From assembly GCA_022843585.1 (NCBI GenBank), contig JALHNJ010000009.1:1-64000 (forward strand): DNA of 64,000 nucleotides. The letters are read 5' to 3'. The stretch is from Chitinophagaceae bacterium (GTDB taxonomy: Bacteria > Bacteroidota > Bacteroidia > Chitinophagales > Chitinophagaceae). The stretch's first letter is position 1. The number at the start of each line of letters is the position of its first letter. Shown here one piece after another: positions 52,304 to 61,131 of this stretch. A program made the position numbers and the translations under genes. The notes below the pieces were generated by a model. The model saw only the letters and a program-made list of their open reading frames with translations. It did not search any database and was not told the origin of the DNA.

Positions 52304-52912
52304 TTACTCCCCCCATTTTCCTAAGCCTTCTCTTATTAAAACAGGCTCTTCTTCGGTACAATCAACAACGGTTGATGGTACTGTGCCACCAATTCCGCCA
52401 TCTATTACAAAGTCAACTTCGTTCATAAAATTTTCATACATCACTTCGGGGTCGGTATAATCTTCTACCATTTCGCCGGGGAGTGATGCACTTAATATTG
52501 GACGGCCTAATTCTTTAATGATGGCCATGGCAATTGCGTTGTCAGGAATACGCAGCCCGATTGTATCTTTTTTGCTTTGTAATATTTTGGGTACCATTTT
52601 ACTGGCTTGCAGAATAAAGGTGTACGGCCCCGGGAGATAATCTTTTAAAATCCGGTAAGTAGGGTTTGAAATAGGTTTTGCAAAATCGCTGAGGTGAGAA
52701 AGATCGCTGCATACAAAAGATAACTGTGCCTTTTTGGGTTCTACATTTTTTATCCGGCAAATTCTCTCAACGGCTCTCTGTTGCAAAATATCGCAGCCCA
52801 GCCCATATACCGTATCGGTTGGGTAAATAATGATGCCACCCTGCTGTAAGCTTTCTACCACTTGTTTTATCAATCGTGGCTGCGGGTTATCTGGATGAAT
52901 GTGTAATAACAT
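52304..52912 (-). CDS. L-threonylcarbamoyladenylate synthase-like (Sua5/YciO/YrdC)
   Basis: 202 residues. YrdC-fold protein of the Sua5/YrdC/YciO group, which makes threonylcarbamoyl-AMP from threonine, bicarbonate and ATP for tRNA t6A. The N-terminal GGIIIYPTDTVYGLGCD motif and KNVEPKKAQLSFVC, PGPYTFIL, IGLRIPDN and LSASLPGE are visible. The length and single-domain form fit the YciO/YrdC side better than the longer Sua5. The KRxxxKP motif appears as IKNVEPKKAQ, a YciO-like variant, so activity in t6A synthesis is likely but not certain. Confidence 0.85.
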   Translation of the reverse strand: MLLHIHPDNPQPRLIKQVVESLQQGGIIIYPTDTVYGLGCDILQQRAVERICRIKNVEPKKAQLSFVCSDLSHLSDFAKPISNPTYRILKDYLPGPYTFILQASKMVPKILQSKKDTIGLRIPDNAIAMAIIKELGRPILSASLPGEMVEDYTDPEVMYENFMNEVDFVIDGGIGGTVPSTVVDCTEEEPVLIREGLGKWGE

Positions 52913-53017
52913 AAATGTGCCTTCGGTTTAAAAATACAGGGTTTTGCTAAAACAAACTGTTACAAACTCAGTTTTGACGTACAAATCGTAATTTGGCGGC
53001 AAATTAAGATCTCCAGT

Positions 53018-53902
53018 ATGCAGTTAAAGCCGGTTCCCACTTTCGATTCATTGAGTCCTGAGGTATTCAAAAAGGAATATTATGAGCCCGGCCAACCTGT
53101 TGTAATCAAAAATCTTGCTAAAGAATGGCCAGCGTATGATAAATGGAACTGGGATTATTTTAAGCAATTAGTAGGCGATAAAAAAGTACCACTTTATAAT
53201 AACGTAAAAAGTGACGCCTATACTCCCATTAACACGGCTGATGATTACAAAACCTTTGGCGAGTATATTGACATGATAAAAGCCGGTCCTGCTGCGTGGC
53301 GAATTTTTCTCTTCAATATTTTTGACCATGCTCCGCAACTGATCAACGATTTTAAATGGCCGGAACATTATATGAAGGGCTTTATAAAAAAATACCCGAT
53401 GCTGTTTACCGGCGGACAAGGCAGCATCACTCACATGCACTTTGATATTGATCTCTCTCATATTTTACATACACAGTTTAGCGGCAGAAAAAGAGTATTG
53501 ATGTTTCCTTTTAAAGAACAGCACAAATTATATCGCAAACCGTATGAAGTATTAAGTCTTGCTGATTTTTCTAAATATTATGAGCAAAACGGAAGTCCTG
53601 ATTATGAAAAATTTCCGGCACTAAAACTAGCCGAGGGTTTTGATTTTATATTAGAGCCGGGTGATACGTTGTTTATGCCTGCGGGCTATTGGCACCATAT
53701 GGAATATTTGGATAGTGGCTTTGCTATGAGCTTACGGGCCTTGCAACCCACTTTTGCCGGAAAACTAAAAGGCATGTGGAGTTTGATTGGTATGCGTAAT
53801 ATTGATACGCTGATGAAAAAAACTGCTCCGCAATGGTGGTATAAAAGAAAAGAGAAGAAAGTGTATGAGAATGCGGCGAGGGTGCTGGCTAATTTAGGAT
53901 AA
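53018..53902 (+). CDS. Cupin-like (JmjC-type) domain protein
   Basis: 294 residues. Cupin_8/JmjC fold, as in Fe(II)/2-oxoglutarate dioxygenases that hydroxylate proteins. The N-terminal YYEPGQPVVIKNLAKEWPA is the usual lead-in. The metal site would be HFDID (HxD) plus a distal His in PAGYWHHMEY, with FILEPGDTLFMPAG between. Substrate unknown. It may modify a protein side chain, as family members do. The last 9 bases overlap the end of the convergent hydrolase gene. Confidence 0.85.
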   Translation: MQLKPVPTFDSLSPEVFKKEYYEPGQPVVIKNLAKEWPAYDKWNWDYFKQLVGDKKVPLYNNVKSDAYTPINTADDYKTFGEYIDMIKAGPAAWRIFLFNIFDHAPQLINDFKWPEHYMKGFIKKYPMLFTGGQGSITHMHFDIDLSHILHTQFSGRKRVLMFPFKEQHKLYRKPYEVLSLADFSKYYEQNGSPDYEKFPALKLAEGFDFILEPGDTLFMPAGYWHHMEYLDSGFAMSLRALQPTFAGKLKGMWSLIGMRNIDTLMKKTAPQWWYKRKEKKVYENAARVLANLG

Positions 53903-54553
53903 ACGCTTCTTGCTAATTTCATTTACAATAAAAGTAGAAATCTCTTCTGCTCTATTATAGACCATAAAATGTCCTCCTTCCTCAATAAGAACATCGGCCT
54001 TGACTTTTTTAAACCAGAATAGTCTGTCTGCAGTACCGTGTATATGAAAAACATTGATTGACCTTTCTTTATTTTTCCAGGAAAGTATTTGACCGATTGC
54101 CCATTTTATGAAATTTGGTGAAGTTTTTTTAATTGAATTTCGCAATAAAGCCTTTTCAGTCTTAGACTTTACTCCAAAAAACCAATACGTAATAAAAGAA
54201 GTCGATGCTAACAAAGTAGCTGGAATAATTTTATGCAGTCCTAGAAAACCAGCTATTTTATAATAAAAAGAAAGCTCATTTTTATTGGAAATGCTTGATA
54301 TGAGAATCAGATGTTTTGGAGAAATAACTTTAGATAATTCAGTAGCAACAATTCCTCCGAATGAAAGTCCGACAAATAAAAACGTCTCAGTTGTATTGAT
54401 TTGAGTTGAAAGCCTGTTGCAATATTCTTTTAATGTTTCCTTTCTTTCAACTTCGAGCCATGTAATATGAACTACTTTCCAGTTGCTTGGTAATACTATT
54501 TTCTGAAATACAGTTTCATCAGCACCCAATCCGCTAAAAAAGTAAACTGTCAA
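53894..54553 (-). CDS. Alpha/beta hydrolase with TTG start
   Basis: 219 residues. The only usable start is the TTG at 54553, directly preceded by an in-frame TAA. The next ATG lies deep in the protein. The first residues (TVYFFSGLGADE) are already the first core strand, which supports this start. Triad candidates: Ser in VGLSFGGIVA (GxSxG), Asp in HGTADRLFW, and His in EEGGHFMVY. The compact size and GLGADE loop resemble small esterase/thioesterase-type hydrolases. Substrate unknown. It lies 17 bases upstream of nothing on its strand except korB beyond 54571, from which it may be transcribed. Confidence 0.75.
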   Translation of the reverse strand: MTVYFFSGLGADETVFQKIVLPSNWKVVHITWLEVERKETLKEYCNRLSTQINTTETFLFVGLSFGGIVATELSKVISPKHLILISSISNKNELSFYYKIAGFLGLHKIIPATLLASTSFITYWFFGVKSKTEKALLRNSIKKTSPNFIKWAIGQILSWKNKERSINVFHIHGTADRLFWFKKVKADVLIEEGGHFMVYNRAEEISTFIVNEISKKRLS

Positions 54554-54570
54554 TTATTTTTATTTTAGTC

Positions 54571-55599
54571 TTACTGTATCGTCCAAACTTCATTTCCCTT
54601 CAACAGTTTATCCAGATCAGCAGGCTTTCTTGTTTTGGCTTCCTCTAATTGTGCAGCCATCACATCTTCATAGCAAGCCCGGTTAGTTTGATAGAAAACG
54701 CCGAATGGTCTTGGTAAATGACCTTCAATTTTCGGGTCATCAAATATGCGGGTTAAAATCTGTGCTTTGTAAATATCCTGTTCATCATGTATCCATAGAT
54801 CATCGGCACTGTGTCCGAGATTTAAATCAACCACCACTGGTTTAAAGCCATCGAGTTTTATTCCTTTGTCTTGCGCTGCACCAAATAACAATGGTTTGCC
54901 TTGTTCTAAGAATAAAGTTTCTGTGGGCTTGCTTCCTTTCTCTGTAAATATTTCAAAGGCACCATCATTAAAAATGTTGCAATTCTGGTATATCTCTAAA
55001 AAAGATGCTCCTTTATGTTGATTGGTCCTGATCAACATGGCCTGCAAATGTTTTGGGTCTCTGTCCATCGTTCTGGCTACAAATGTTGCATCGGCTCCCA
55101 ATGCCAGAGCAAGTGGATTGAACGGATGGTCGATACTTCCCATTGGTGTGCTCTTCGTTACTTTCTTTTCTTCGGAGGTTGGAGAATATTGTCCCTTTGT
55201 TAATCCATAAATCTGGTTGTTGAACAATAATACATTTACATCAAAATTTCTGCGCAGTAAGTGAATGGTATGGTTACCCCCAATACTCAACCCATCACCA
55301 TCACCGGTAACGATCCACACACTTAGCTCGGGACGACTGGCTTTTAAACCAGAAGCCACCGCTGTAGCACGGCCGTGGATAGAATGCATACCATAGGTGT
55401 TCATATAATAAGGGAACCGACTGCTGCAACCGATACCGGATATAATTACAATATTTTCCCGGGCAATACCCAGCGTAGGCATTACTTTCTGCACCTGGGC
55501 CAGTATAGAATAGTCGCCACAACCGGGACACCAGCGAACTTCCTGGTCGGTAGCAAAATCTTTGGCTGTTAAAACGGGGGCTGTTGTTGTTTCACTCAT
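54571..55599 (-). CDS. korB: 2-oxoacid:ferredoxin oxidoreductase, beta subunit
   Basis: 342 residues. The thiamine-diphosphate subunit of 2-oxoglutarate (or related 2-oxoacid):ferredoxin oxidoreductase, which decarboxylates the acid to its acyl-CoA and reduces ferredoxin. It shows VRWCPGCGDYSILA (CxxC), the SGIGCSSRFPYYM loop, the ThDP/Mg motif TGDGDGLSIGGNH followed by NNQIYGLTKGQYSPTS, and a C-terminal extension. The alpha (korA) subunit normally encoded next to it is absent: upstream lies a CMD-family gene on the same strand. A promoter-like sequence precedes it. Gene symbol is by family; substrate is not settled by sequence. Confidence 0.9.
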   Translation of the reverse strand: MSETTTAPVLTAKDFATDQEVRWCPGCGDYSILAQVQKVMPTLGIARENIVIISGIGCSSRFPYYMNTYGMHSIHGRATAVASGLKASRPELSVWIVTGDGDGLSIGGNHTIHLLRRNFDVNVLLFNNQIYGLTKGQYSPTSEEKKVTKSTPMGSIDHPFNPLALALGADATFVARTMDRDPKHLQAMLIRTNQHKGASFLEIYQNCNIFNDGAFEIFTEKGSKPTETLFLEQGKPLLFGAAQDKGIKLDGFKPVVVDLNLGHSADDLWIHDEQDIYKAQILTRIFDDPKIEGHLPRPFGVFYQTNRACYEDVMAAQLEEAKTRKPADLDKLLKGNEVWTIQ

Positions 55600-55615
55600 A
55601 CATTGGGGATTCAGG

Positions 55616-55647
55616 CAAAATTACTATTCTAAAAACAAATGTTCAAT
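55616..55647 (-). promoter_or_regulatory. Possible promoter of korB
   Basis: Minus strand: ATTG (55647-55644), a 20-base spacer and TAATTTTG (55623-55616). The -7 box matches TAnnTTTG; the -33 differs by one base from TTTG. The ATG follows 16 bases later, so korB is probably transcribed on its own. Confidence 0.5.
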
Positions 55648-55665
55648 TTTCGATAGCCCAATGCA

Positions 55666-56016
55666 TTATTGGGGATTTTCCAACAAAGCTTCCCAGTATT
55701 CGGCCGCCCTTCTCGTATGGGGTATTACAATGGTTCCACCAACAATATTGGCAACAGCAAATACTTCATACATCTGTTCGGTATTTACGCCAAGCTCATG
55801 AGATTTACCAAGGTGATATTTAATACAATCATCGCAACGAAGCACCATGCTGGCAACCAAGCCTAATAGCTCTTTCGTTTTTACATCCAATGCGCCTTCG
55901 GCATAAGTGTTGGTATCCAGATTCCAAAGGCGCTTGATAACAAGATTATCCTTGCTCAATATTACATCATTCATTTTAGTTCTGTAATCGTTAAATTCTG
56001 TTACAAGATTGCTCAT
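55666..56016 (-). CDS. Carboxymuconolactone decarboxylase (CMD/AhpD-like) family protein
   Basis: 116 residues. The CMD/AhpD fold is all-helical. The redox pair CxxC and following His appear as RCDDCIKYHLGKSHELG, the active-site helix of AhpD-like alkylhydroperoxidases. The single-domain length fits. It could reduce peroxides with a thiol partner; decarboxylase activity is not implied. TACATTTG lies just upstream (56043-56036, minus strand), a TAnnTTTG match with no clear -33. Confidence 0.88.
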   Translation of the reverse strand: MSNLVTEFNDYRTKMNDVILSKDNLVIKRLWNLDTNTYAEGALDVKTKELLGLVASMVLRCDDCIKYHLGKSHELGVNTEQMYEVFAVANIVGGTIVIPHTRRAAEYWEALLENPQ

Positions 56017-56090
56017 GATAATAGTTTTATGTCTTCAAATGTAGAAAACTTAACCTTTCATCATTTACCAATAGCGGAAACAGCAGCAAA

Positions 56091-56120
56091 TTTGTATTTT
56101 CAGGAACCAAAATAATTTTG
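56091..56120 (+). promoter_or_regulatory. Canonical Bacteroidota promoter of the cytochrome c gene
   Basis: TTTG (56091-56094), an 18-base spacer and TAATTTTG (56113-56120). Predicted start of transcription is near 56126, about 40 bases before the ATG at 56166. Confidence 0.75.
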
Positions 56121-56165
56121 GGGTGGCCAATGCCGCCTTATTAACTAATCCCTCGTCTGTAAACC

Positions 56166-56576
56166 ATGTTACATAAAAGGAAAATACTAATCATTTTCAT
56201 TCTAACTGCTTTCATAGTTGTAAGCATTGCCGCTTCAAAAGCTCCTGTATTAAAAGAAAGGAATTTAAAAATATTACCCAAAGACATCAGCGATGCAAAA
56301 CTGGATAGCATTATGCAAACGTATAATGTGGCATTGGGTGTAAAATGTAACTTTTGTCATGCCCCTTATGATAAAATGAATTTTGCGATGAAAGATTCGC
56401 TGGATTATGCATCTGATGCAGAACCGATGAAAGAAGAAGCGAGGAAAATGATGCGGTTGACAATTGACATTAACAAAAACTATTTTTACTATAATAAAGA
56501 TATTCGTCCTGAATATTTACATGTGGTGCATTGTAAAACTTGTCACCAGGGTGAACCATTTCCACCAGAAGATTAA
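56166..56576 (+). CDS. Diheme c-type cytochrome, small
   Basis: 136 residues. An N-terminal hydrophobic segment (IIFILTAFIVVSIAAS) serves as signal or anchor. Two heme-binding CxxCH sites are present: CNFCH at about residue 61 and CKTCH near residue 126. The region between is helical with several Met residues that could act as sixth ligands. It resembles the photosynthetic reaction-centre cytochrome-type (cytoC_RC) domain found in non-phototrophic Bacteroidota. It is periplasmic and an electron carrier. The stop overlaps the convergent amidase gene by TTAA. Confidence 0.88.
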   Translation: MLHKRKILIIFILTAFIVVSIAASKAPVLKERNLKILPKDISDAKLDSIMQTYNVALGVKCNFCHAPYDKMNFAMKDSLDYASDAEPMKEEARKMMRLTIDINKNYFYYNKDIRPEYLHVVHCKTCHQGEPFPPED

Positions 56577-57751
56577 TCATTATTCTTCTTGCATGCTTTC
56601 AACCAATCTTTAATACCTGCTACTATTTTTTTGGCTACCTGCTTATGAAAAGCAGGGTCAAGAATTTTCTTTTCATCTTCTTTATTACTTAAGAAAGCTA
56701 CTTCTACCAAGCAGTTTGGATAATCTGTTGGTGCACTCAATGCAAAGTTGAAATTGCCAACATTGCCGAACTCGGCTAGTTCAAGTTCAAGCATACGGTC
56801 CAGAATATGTTGCGTTAACGGACGAAAACCAATATGCTTATAGTATGTACTCACACCGTTCACACTATCCTTTACAGAAGAATTTAAATGAATACTGATT
56901 AGAAAATCGGGATCCTCTTCTTTCAGCATCGCCGTTCGCTCCTGCATACCGAGAGAAATATCAGTTTCTCTGGTCATAAACACCGTGGCATTTTCATCCA
57001 GCAACTCCCGCTGTAATTCTCTTGCGATTAGTAAGGTGTATTTTTTTTCTGAAATATTAGTGCTAACTCCTGTGGCTCCATTGTTCGTTCCACCATGCCC
57101 AGCATCTACGGCTATTTTCACTTTTGAAATTTCAAGCTCTTGCGGTTGTCTTTTAACTCTTATAGTTAGTTTCTTTCCTACATAATAAATACTGTAGCCC
57201 CAATGTTGTTCGTGGTTTAATTCAATAGATACCCGATATACATCGTCTTCTGTTTGTTCATAATATACATTCTTTATTTCTTTTGCCGAAGATCGCTGTG
57301 TAATCCAGTTTGTATTAGAGCTGGCACCATAAATATCAATCACCAGTTTTGACGGATTGATTTGCTGGATGCTCCGGTAAGGGAGCTTTTCATCTAATGC
57401 GATGCTCAGGTAATCATACTTTTCGTCACCAATGGCCAATAAACTGGCTGTTAGATAATATGCTGCGGCTTTAATGGAGCTGTCTTTTTTAAAATTGCTT
57501 TTTGATAAATACGCAACATGGTTTTTTGATAGCTGCACTTTATAATTTACAGCTGTACTATCCACCACTTTAATAACAACTCCTGTATCCAGGTACGTAA
57601 TTTTTGCGCCGCCTAATCTATCAAAGCCAAAACCATATTCCAGGTATGGTTGTGCACCAATAGTTGTTCCCATTATGGGTTTTACAACTATAGGCTGTGC
57701 ACTTGCCTCTACACAGTAAAAAATGATAGCATAAAAAGTAAATCGAATCAT
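56573..57751 (-). CDS. N-acetylmuramoyl-L-alanine amidase
   Basis: 392 residues from the ATG at 57751 (MIRFTFYAIIFYC); the longest frame begins at a TTG six codons earlier. A signal peptide ends EASAQ. An N-terminal AMIN-like beta region (~40-210) precedes an Amidase_3 domain (~215-385): DAGHGGTNNG (first zinc His), ISEKKYTLLIARELQ (Glu), SIHLNSS (zinc His) and VEVAFLSNKED (catalytic Glu). It cleaves the peptide from muramic acid in peptidoglycan, as AmiA/B/C do at division. Zinc-dependent and periplasmic. Confidence 0.92.
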   Translation of the reverse strand: MIRFTFYAIIFYCVEASAQPIVVKPIMGTTIGAQPYLEYGFGFDRLGGAKITYLDTGVVIKVVDSTAVNYKVQLSKNHVAYLSKSNFKKDSSIKAAAYYLTASLLAIGDEKYDYLSIALDEKLPYRSIQQINPSKLVIDIYGASSNTNWITQRSSAKEIKNVYYEQTEDDVYRVSIELNHEQHWGYSIYYVGKKLTIRVKRQPQELEISKVKIAVDAGHGGTNNGATGVSTNISEKKYTLLIARELQRELLDENATVFMTRETDISLGMQERTAMLKEEDPDFLISIHLNSSVKDSVNGVSTYYKHIGFRPLTQHILDRMLELELAEFGNVGNFNFALSAPTDYPNCLVEVAFLSNKEDEKKILDPAFHKQVAKKIVAGIKDWLKACKKNND

Positions 57752-57985
57752 ACCAGAAAGATAAATCAAAGTAAAATATCGTTAGCACACGAGAAAAACT
57801 ATCTAGTAATATTACCAGTTTTCTATACTAAAAAATAGTAGTTATTCAATCGCTAAAGCATTCGCATAAAAACCCGTTATCCTCCTTTCCGTATTATTAC
57901 TGAACAGCATTTCGGTTTTACTGAATTTTAGTATAAACTCCTATAAGTAAACACTATGTACATATGAATCCCGTTAATATTGCAT

Positions 57986-58020
57986 CCGGATTTATCAATT
58001 GAGATAAACCGGTCTTTATC
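57986..58020 (+). promoter_or_regulatory. Overlapping inverted repeats upstream of the 58045 gene
   Basis: CCGGATTTATC (57986-57996) pairs with GATAAACCGG (58003-58012), one base bulged. The same GATAAA can instead pair with TTTATC at 58015-58020. The two hairpins share an arm, have 6-base loops and exclude each other. They end 24 bases before the ATG. Operator or leader switch; not decided. Confidence 0.4.
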
Positions 58021-58044
58021 CAATCCTAAGAAAAAACTAATGAT

Positions 58045-58827
58045 ATGACGTGGAATTCTACAATGGGTCTTATATCCACTCTGGCTTTAATCTTACCAGT
58101 AATCTTGGTGCTAACGCTTCGACTAGGCAGGTACAAAGCATTTCCTGCTTTAATTACCTATTATTTTTTATTGTTCACCTATAATTTAATGACCGAGGGC
58201 TATATTAAAGCGGATGACGACATAATTTTCTATTGGGGGCTTGCTAATAATTTGCTAGACGCTCCGTTAATGATTTTATTTCTAAGTTATTTTAGTACCT
58301 CGCTGGTATTTACTAAAAATCTGAGATTACTAATTGCTCTATTTGTTGCATTTGAAATAGCCGTACTTTCTATTAAAGGTATTAATACAGAGGCTATAAC
58401 AATCATACTTGGGCCGGGAATTCTTATTGTCTTTTCACTCGGTCTTTACTTTTTTATTAAGCAAACTAAAATTGCTATTACTCATCGTAAAGCAACGGGT
58501 AAGGCATTGATTTGTGCAGCGCTGCTTTTTGCTTATGGTTGTTATGCTATTGTTTATCTTATTTACTATGTGTTTAAAGCGCATATAGAAGAAAGCGGAA
58601 AAATTAGCCAGGAATATGTAGCTGACACCTTTCTTGTGTACTTTTTTGTTACTACACTATCTTCCTTATTAATGTGTGTGGGAATTGTTGTTGAAAGAAA
58701 ACGTATTCAAAAACTAAATGAGTTGAAAGTAACCCGTAAAGAACTTTCTACTATTTATACCGACACAAAAACGGCTGCCCCGGTAAGGACAGCCATGCTT
58801 GATTTTGATAAAGAATTGTGGAATTAA
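58045..58827 (+). CDS. Hypothetical seven-helix membrane protein
   Basis: 260 residues, family not recognised. Seven hydrophobic segments can be counted (STLALILPVILVLTL; FPALITYYFLLFTY; LMILFLSYFSTSL; LLIALFVAFEIAVLS; ILIVFSLGLYFFI; ALICAALLFAYGCYAIVYLI; YFFVTTLSSLLMCVGIVV), then a ~40-residue basic and Thr-rich cytoplasmic tail. The layout resembles small Bacteroidota 7TM proteins, but no sensor or enzyme motif is visible. The stop overlaps the convergent acyl-CoA dehydrogenase by TTAA. An inverted repeat lies just upstream of the start. Confidence 0.6.
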   Translation: MTWNSTMGLISTLALILPVILVLTLRLGRYKAFPALITYYFLLFTYNLMTEGYIKADDDIIFYWGLANNLLDAPLMILFLSYFSTSLVFTKNLRLLIALFVAFEIAVLSIKGINTEAITIILGPGILIVFSLGLYFFIKQTKIAITHRKATGKALICAALLFAYGCYAIVYLIYYVFKAHIEESGKISQEYVADTFLVYFFVTTLSSLLMCVGIVVERKRIQKLNELKVTRKELSTIYTDTKTAAPVRTAMLDFDKELWN

Positions 58828-60617
58828 AAACAATACTTTCCTTCAGCCACCATTTTATCTGCAATTCTTCTTCTTGCATCTTTTACATTAAAGGGTTCTG
58901 CTTTGGTAAATCGTTTTAAGCCCATTAATATCATTCGTAACTCATCCCCATCGGCAAATGAGTTAACAGAATCTTTTCCTGCTTTGTTTACTTTGTCTGC
59001 TGCATCGAAGAGGTAAGTTCTCATTATATCCAGGTGTAATGCAGAAGCTGCTGCACCTTTTTCTTCTACCATTTTCGTTACTCTTAATAATACACTCTCC
59101 GCATTAAAGGTTTCAATAGCCATATCAGCAATATTCATCAGTACCTCCTGTTCACTTTCAATTTTCATCATCAGCTTTTGTACTGCTGCACCAGAAGTCA
59201 TCAAGATTGCTTTCTTCAAATTCGCCACCAATTTTCTTTCTGCTGCAAATGGTGTTTCATCCTCTGCACCAAAATCAGGAATACTCATCAATTCTTTTTG
59301 TACTGCCATTGCAGGCCCCATCAGATCCAATCTTCCACCCATGGCTCTTTTCAATGTCATATCCAACGTGAGCAAACGATTAATTTCATTCGTTCCTTCA
59401 TAGATACGGTTAATGCGACTATCACGGTAAGCTCTTGAAGCATTATACTCCGCACTAAACCCATTACCACCATGTACCTGCACCCCTTCATCCACTACAT
59501 AATCCAACACTTCGCTACCATATACTTTCAGCATCGCACATTCAATGGCATATTCTTCTGCCGCACCTAATAATGCTTCATTAAACGGTTTACCTGCTGC
59601 TAACAACTCTTCTTCTTTTTGATCTACCCAATTGGCTGTACGATACAATGCTGATTCCGCAACGAAAACTTTGATCGCCATTTCAGCCAACTTATATTTA
59701 ATGGCGCCAAAGTTTGAAATCGGTTGCTTGAACTGCTCTCTTGTTTTTGCATAGTTAACAGTATCTGTTACTGATCTTCTTGCACCGCCCAAAGCTGCTG
59801 CACATAATTTTAAACGGCCGATGTTTAAAATGTTGAAGGCGATCTTATGTCCCTTACCAACTTCACCTAATAAATTTTCCACAGGTACTTTACAATCCTG
59901 AAAATATAATTGTACGGTAGAAGAACCTTTGATACCCATTTTATGTTCCTCGGGACCTTGTGTAAACCCTTCTGTTCCCCGGTCAACAATAAAGCCAGTG
60001 AATTTATCACCATCTACTTTAGCAAACACCGTATATACTTGCGCAAATCCACCATTGGTGATCCAACATTTTTGTCCGTTCAAAATATAGAACTTACCAT
60101 CATCACTCAACTTAGCCGTTGTTTTTGCGCCCAATGCATCACTACCACTGTTTGGTTCTGTTAATCCGTATGCACCAGCCCATTCACCAGTAATTAATTT
60201 AGGAATGTATTTTTCTTTTTGTTGTGGCGTACCGAAATATAAAATTGGTAAAGTACCAATTCCGGTATGTGCAGCAACTGCAACGGAGAATGAATGGCCT
60301 GCACCGAGATATTCATTTACGATTGTTGAAGTCACAAAGTCTTTTCCTAATCCGCCAAACTCTTCCGGAAAAGAAGTTGATAGCAGACCTTGCTCACCAG
60401 CTTTTGTTACCAACGATTTCATTAAGCCCGGCTCCAGGTCATCTATACGGTCGAGATTAGGGTACACCTCTGCTTCCAAAAACTGGTTGCACATATCCCG
60501 GATCATTAATTGTTCTTCGCCAAATTGTTCGGCTACAAATGTTTCAGCTGCTGATGATTCTTTCACCAGCCATTCGCCGCCTTTCAACACTGCTTTTGTT
60601 GCTGTTTCAGTAGACAT
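58824..60617 (-). CDS. Acyl-CoA dehydrogenase, VLCAD/ACAD9-like
   Basis: 597 residues. FAD enzyme for the first step of fatty-acid beta-oxidation. Acyl-CoA dehydrogenase core: EEFGGLGKDF, GAYGLTEPNSGSDALGAKT (FAD/substrate loop), VHGGNGFSAEYNASRAYRDSRINRIYEGTNEI, where the Glu of YEGTN is the catalytic base. The ~190-residue helical C-terminal extension and total length match very-long-chain (ACADVL/ACAD9) enzymes rather than 380-residue short-chain ones. It lies 73 bases downstream of the MarR gene on the same strand, so it may be controlled by it. Confidence 0.93.
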   Translation of the reverse strand: MSTETATKAVLKGGEWLVKESSAAETFVAEQFGEEQLMIRDMCNQFLEAEVYPNLDRIDDLEPGLMKSLVTKAGEQGLLSTSFPEEFGGLGKDFVTSTIVNEYLGAGHSFSVAVAAHTGIGTLPILYFGTPQQKEKYIPKLITGEWAGAYGLTEPNSGSDALGAKTTAKLSDDGKFYILNGQKCWITNGGFAQVYTVFAKVDGDKFTGFIVDRGTEGFTQGPEEHKMGIKGSSTVQLYFQDCKVPVENLLGEVGKGHKIAFNILNIGRLKLCAAALGGARRSVTDTVNYAKTREQFKQPISNFGAIKYKLAEMAIKVFVAESALYRTANWVDQKEEELLAAGKPFNEALLGAAEEYAIECAMLKVYGSEVLDYVVDEGVQVHGGNGFSAEYNASRAYRDSRINRIYEGTNEINRLLTLDMTLKRAMGGRLDLMGPAMAVQKELMSIPDFGAEDETPFAAERKLVANLKKAILMTSGAAVQKLMMKIESEQEVLMNIADMAIETFNAESVLLRVTKMVEEKGAAASALHLDIMRTYLFDAADKVNKAGKDSVNSFADGDELRMILMGLKRFTKAEPFNVKDARRRIADKMVAEGKYCF

Positions 60618-60690
60618 AAGAAAAGTTTTAAGGATTTATATTCTATTAATATTTTTCTTTCGATGCACTCACTACTCTACATTCATCACT

Positions 60691-61131
60691 TTATTTCAAA
60701 TTATCGTACACCACCTGCAACACCTCTTTACATACCTCAATTTTATCTGGCGGTACTGTTATCAATGCTTCATTCAATGTTTCATCAGCAATGGCCATTG
60801 TTTCTTCCTGTAGTTTCAATGCCTGTTTAGTTAAAAAAATTAAATTGATACGACGATCATTTTCCGAAGCCACTCTTTTTACCAGATTGGCTTTCTCCAG
60901 GTTATCAACTAGTCTTGTTATACTTGGTTTATCTCTAAAAGTAGCGTTGCACAATTCCTGCTGACTAATGCCTTCCTGTTTCCATAAATGATAAAGTACA
61001 CTCCATTGTTCGATGGTAATATTCAGTCCGGCGGCATTAAATTTTTTCTGTAACCGGCGGGCAATAGCGGTGGAAGCTTTACCTGTAATAAAGCTGTAGA
61101 GTTCTCCCTTCTTAAATTGGTTGTTTGGCAT
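60691..61131 (-). CDS. MarR family transcriptional regulator
   Basis: 146 residues from the ATG at 61131 (MPNNQFKKGELYSFITG); the longer frame runs through the promoter region. It is a winged-helix MarR protein with a dimerisation helix at the start, recognition region ISQQELCNATFRDKPSITRLVDNLEKANLVKRV, and wing SENDRRINLIFLT. It probably represses itself and the divergent hydrolase gene by binding the inverted repeat at 61132-61151. The acyl-CoA dehydrogenase gene downstream suggests a link to fatty-acid use. Inducer not known. Confidence 0.9.
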   Translation of the reverse strand: MPNNQFKKGELYSFITGKASTAIARRLQKKFNAAGLNITIEQWSVLYHLWKQEGISQQELCNATFRDKPSITRLVDNLEKANLVKRVASENDRRINLIFLTKQALKLQEETMAIADETLNEALITVPPDKIEVCKEVLQVVYDNLK

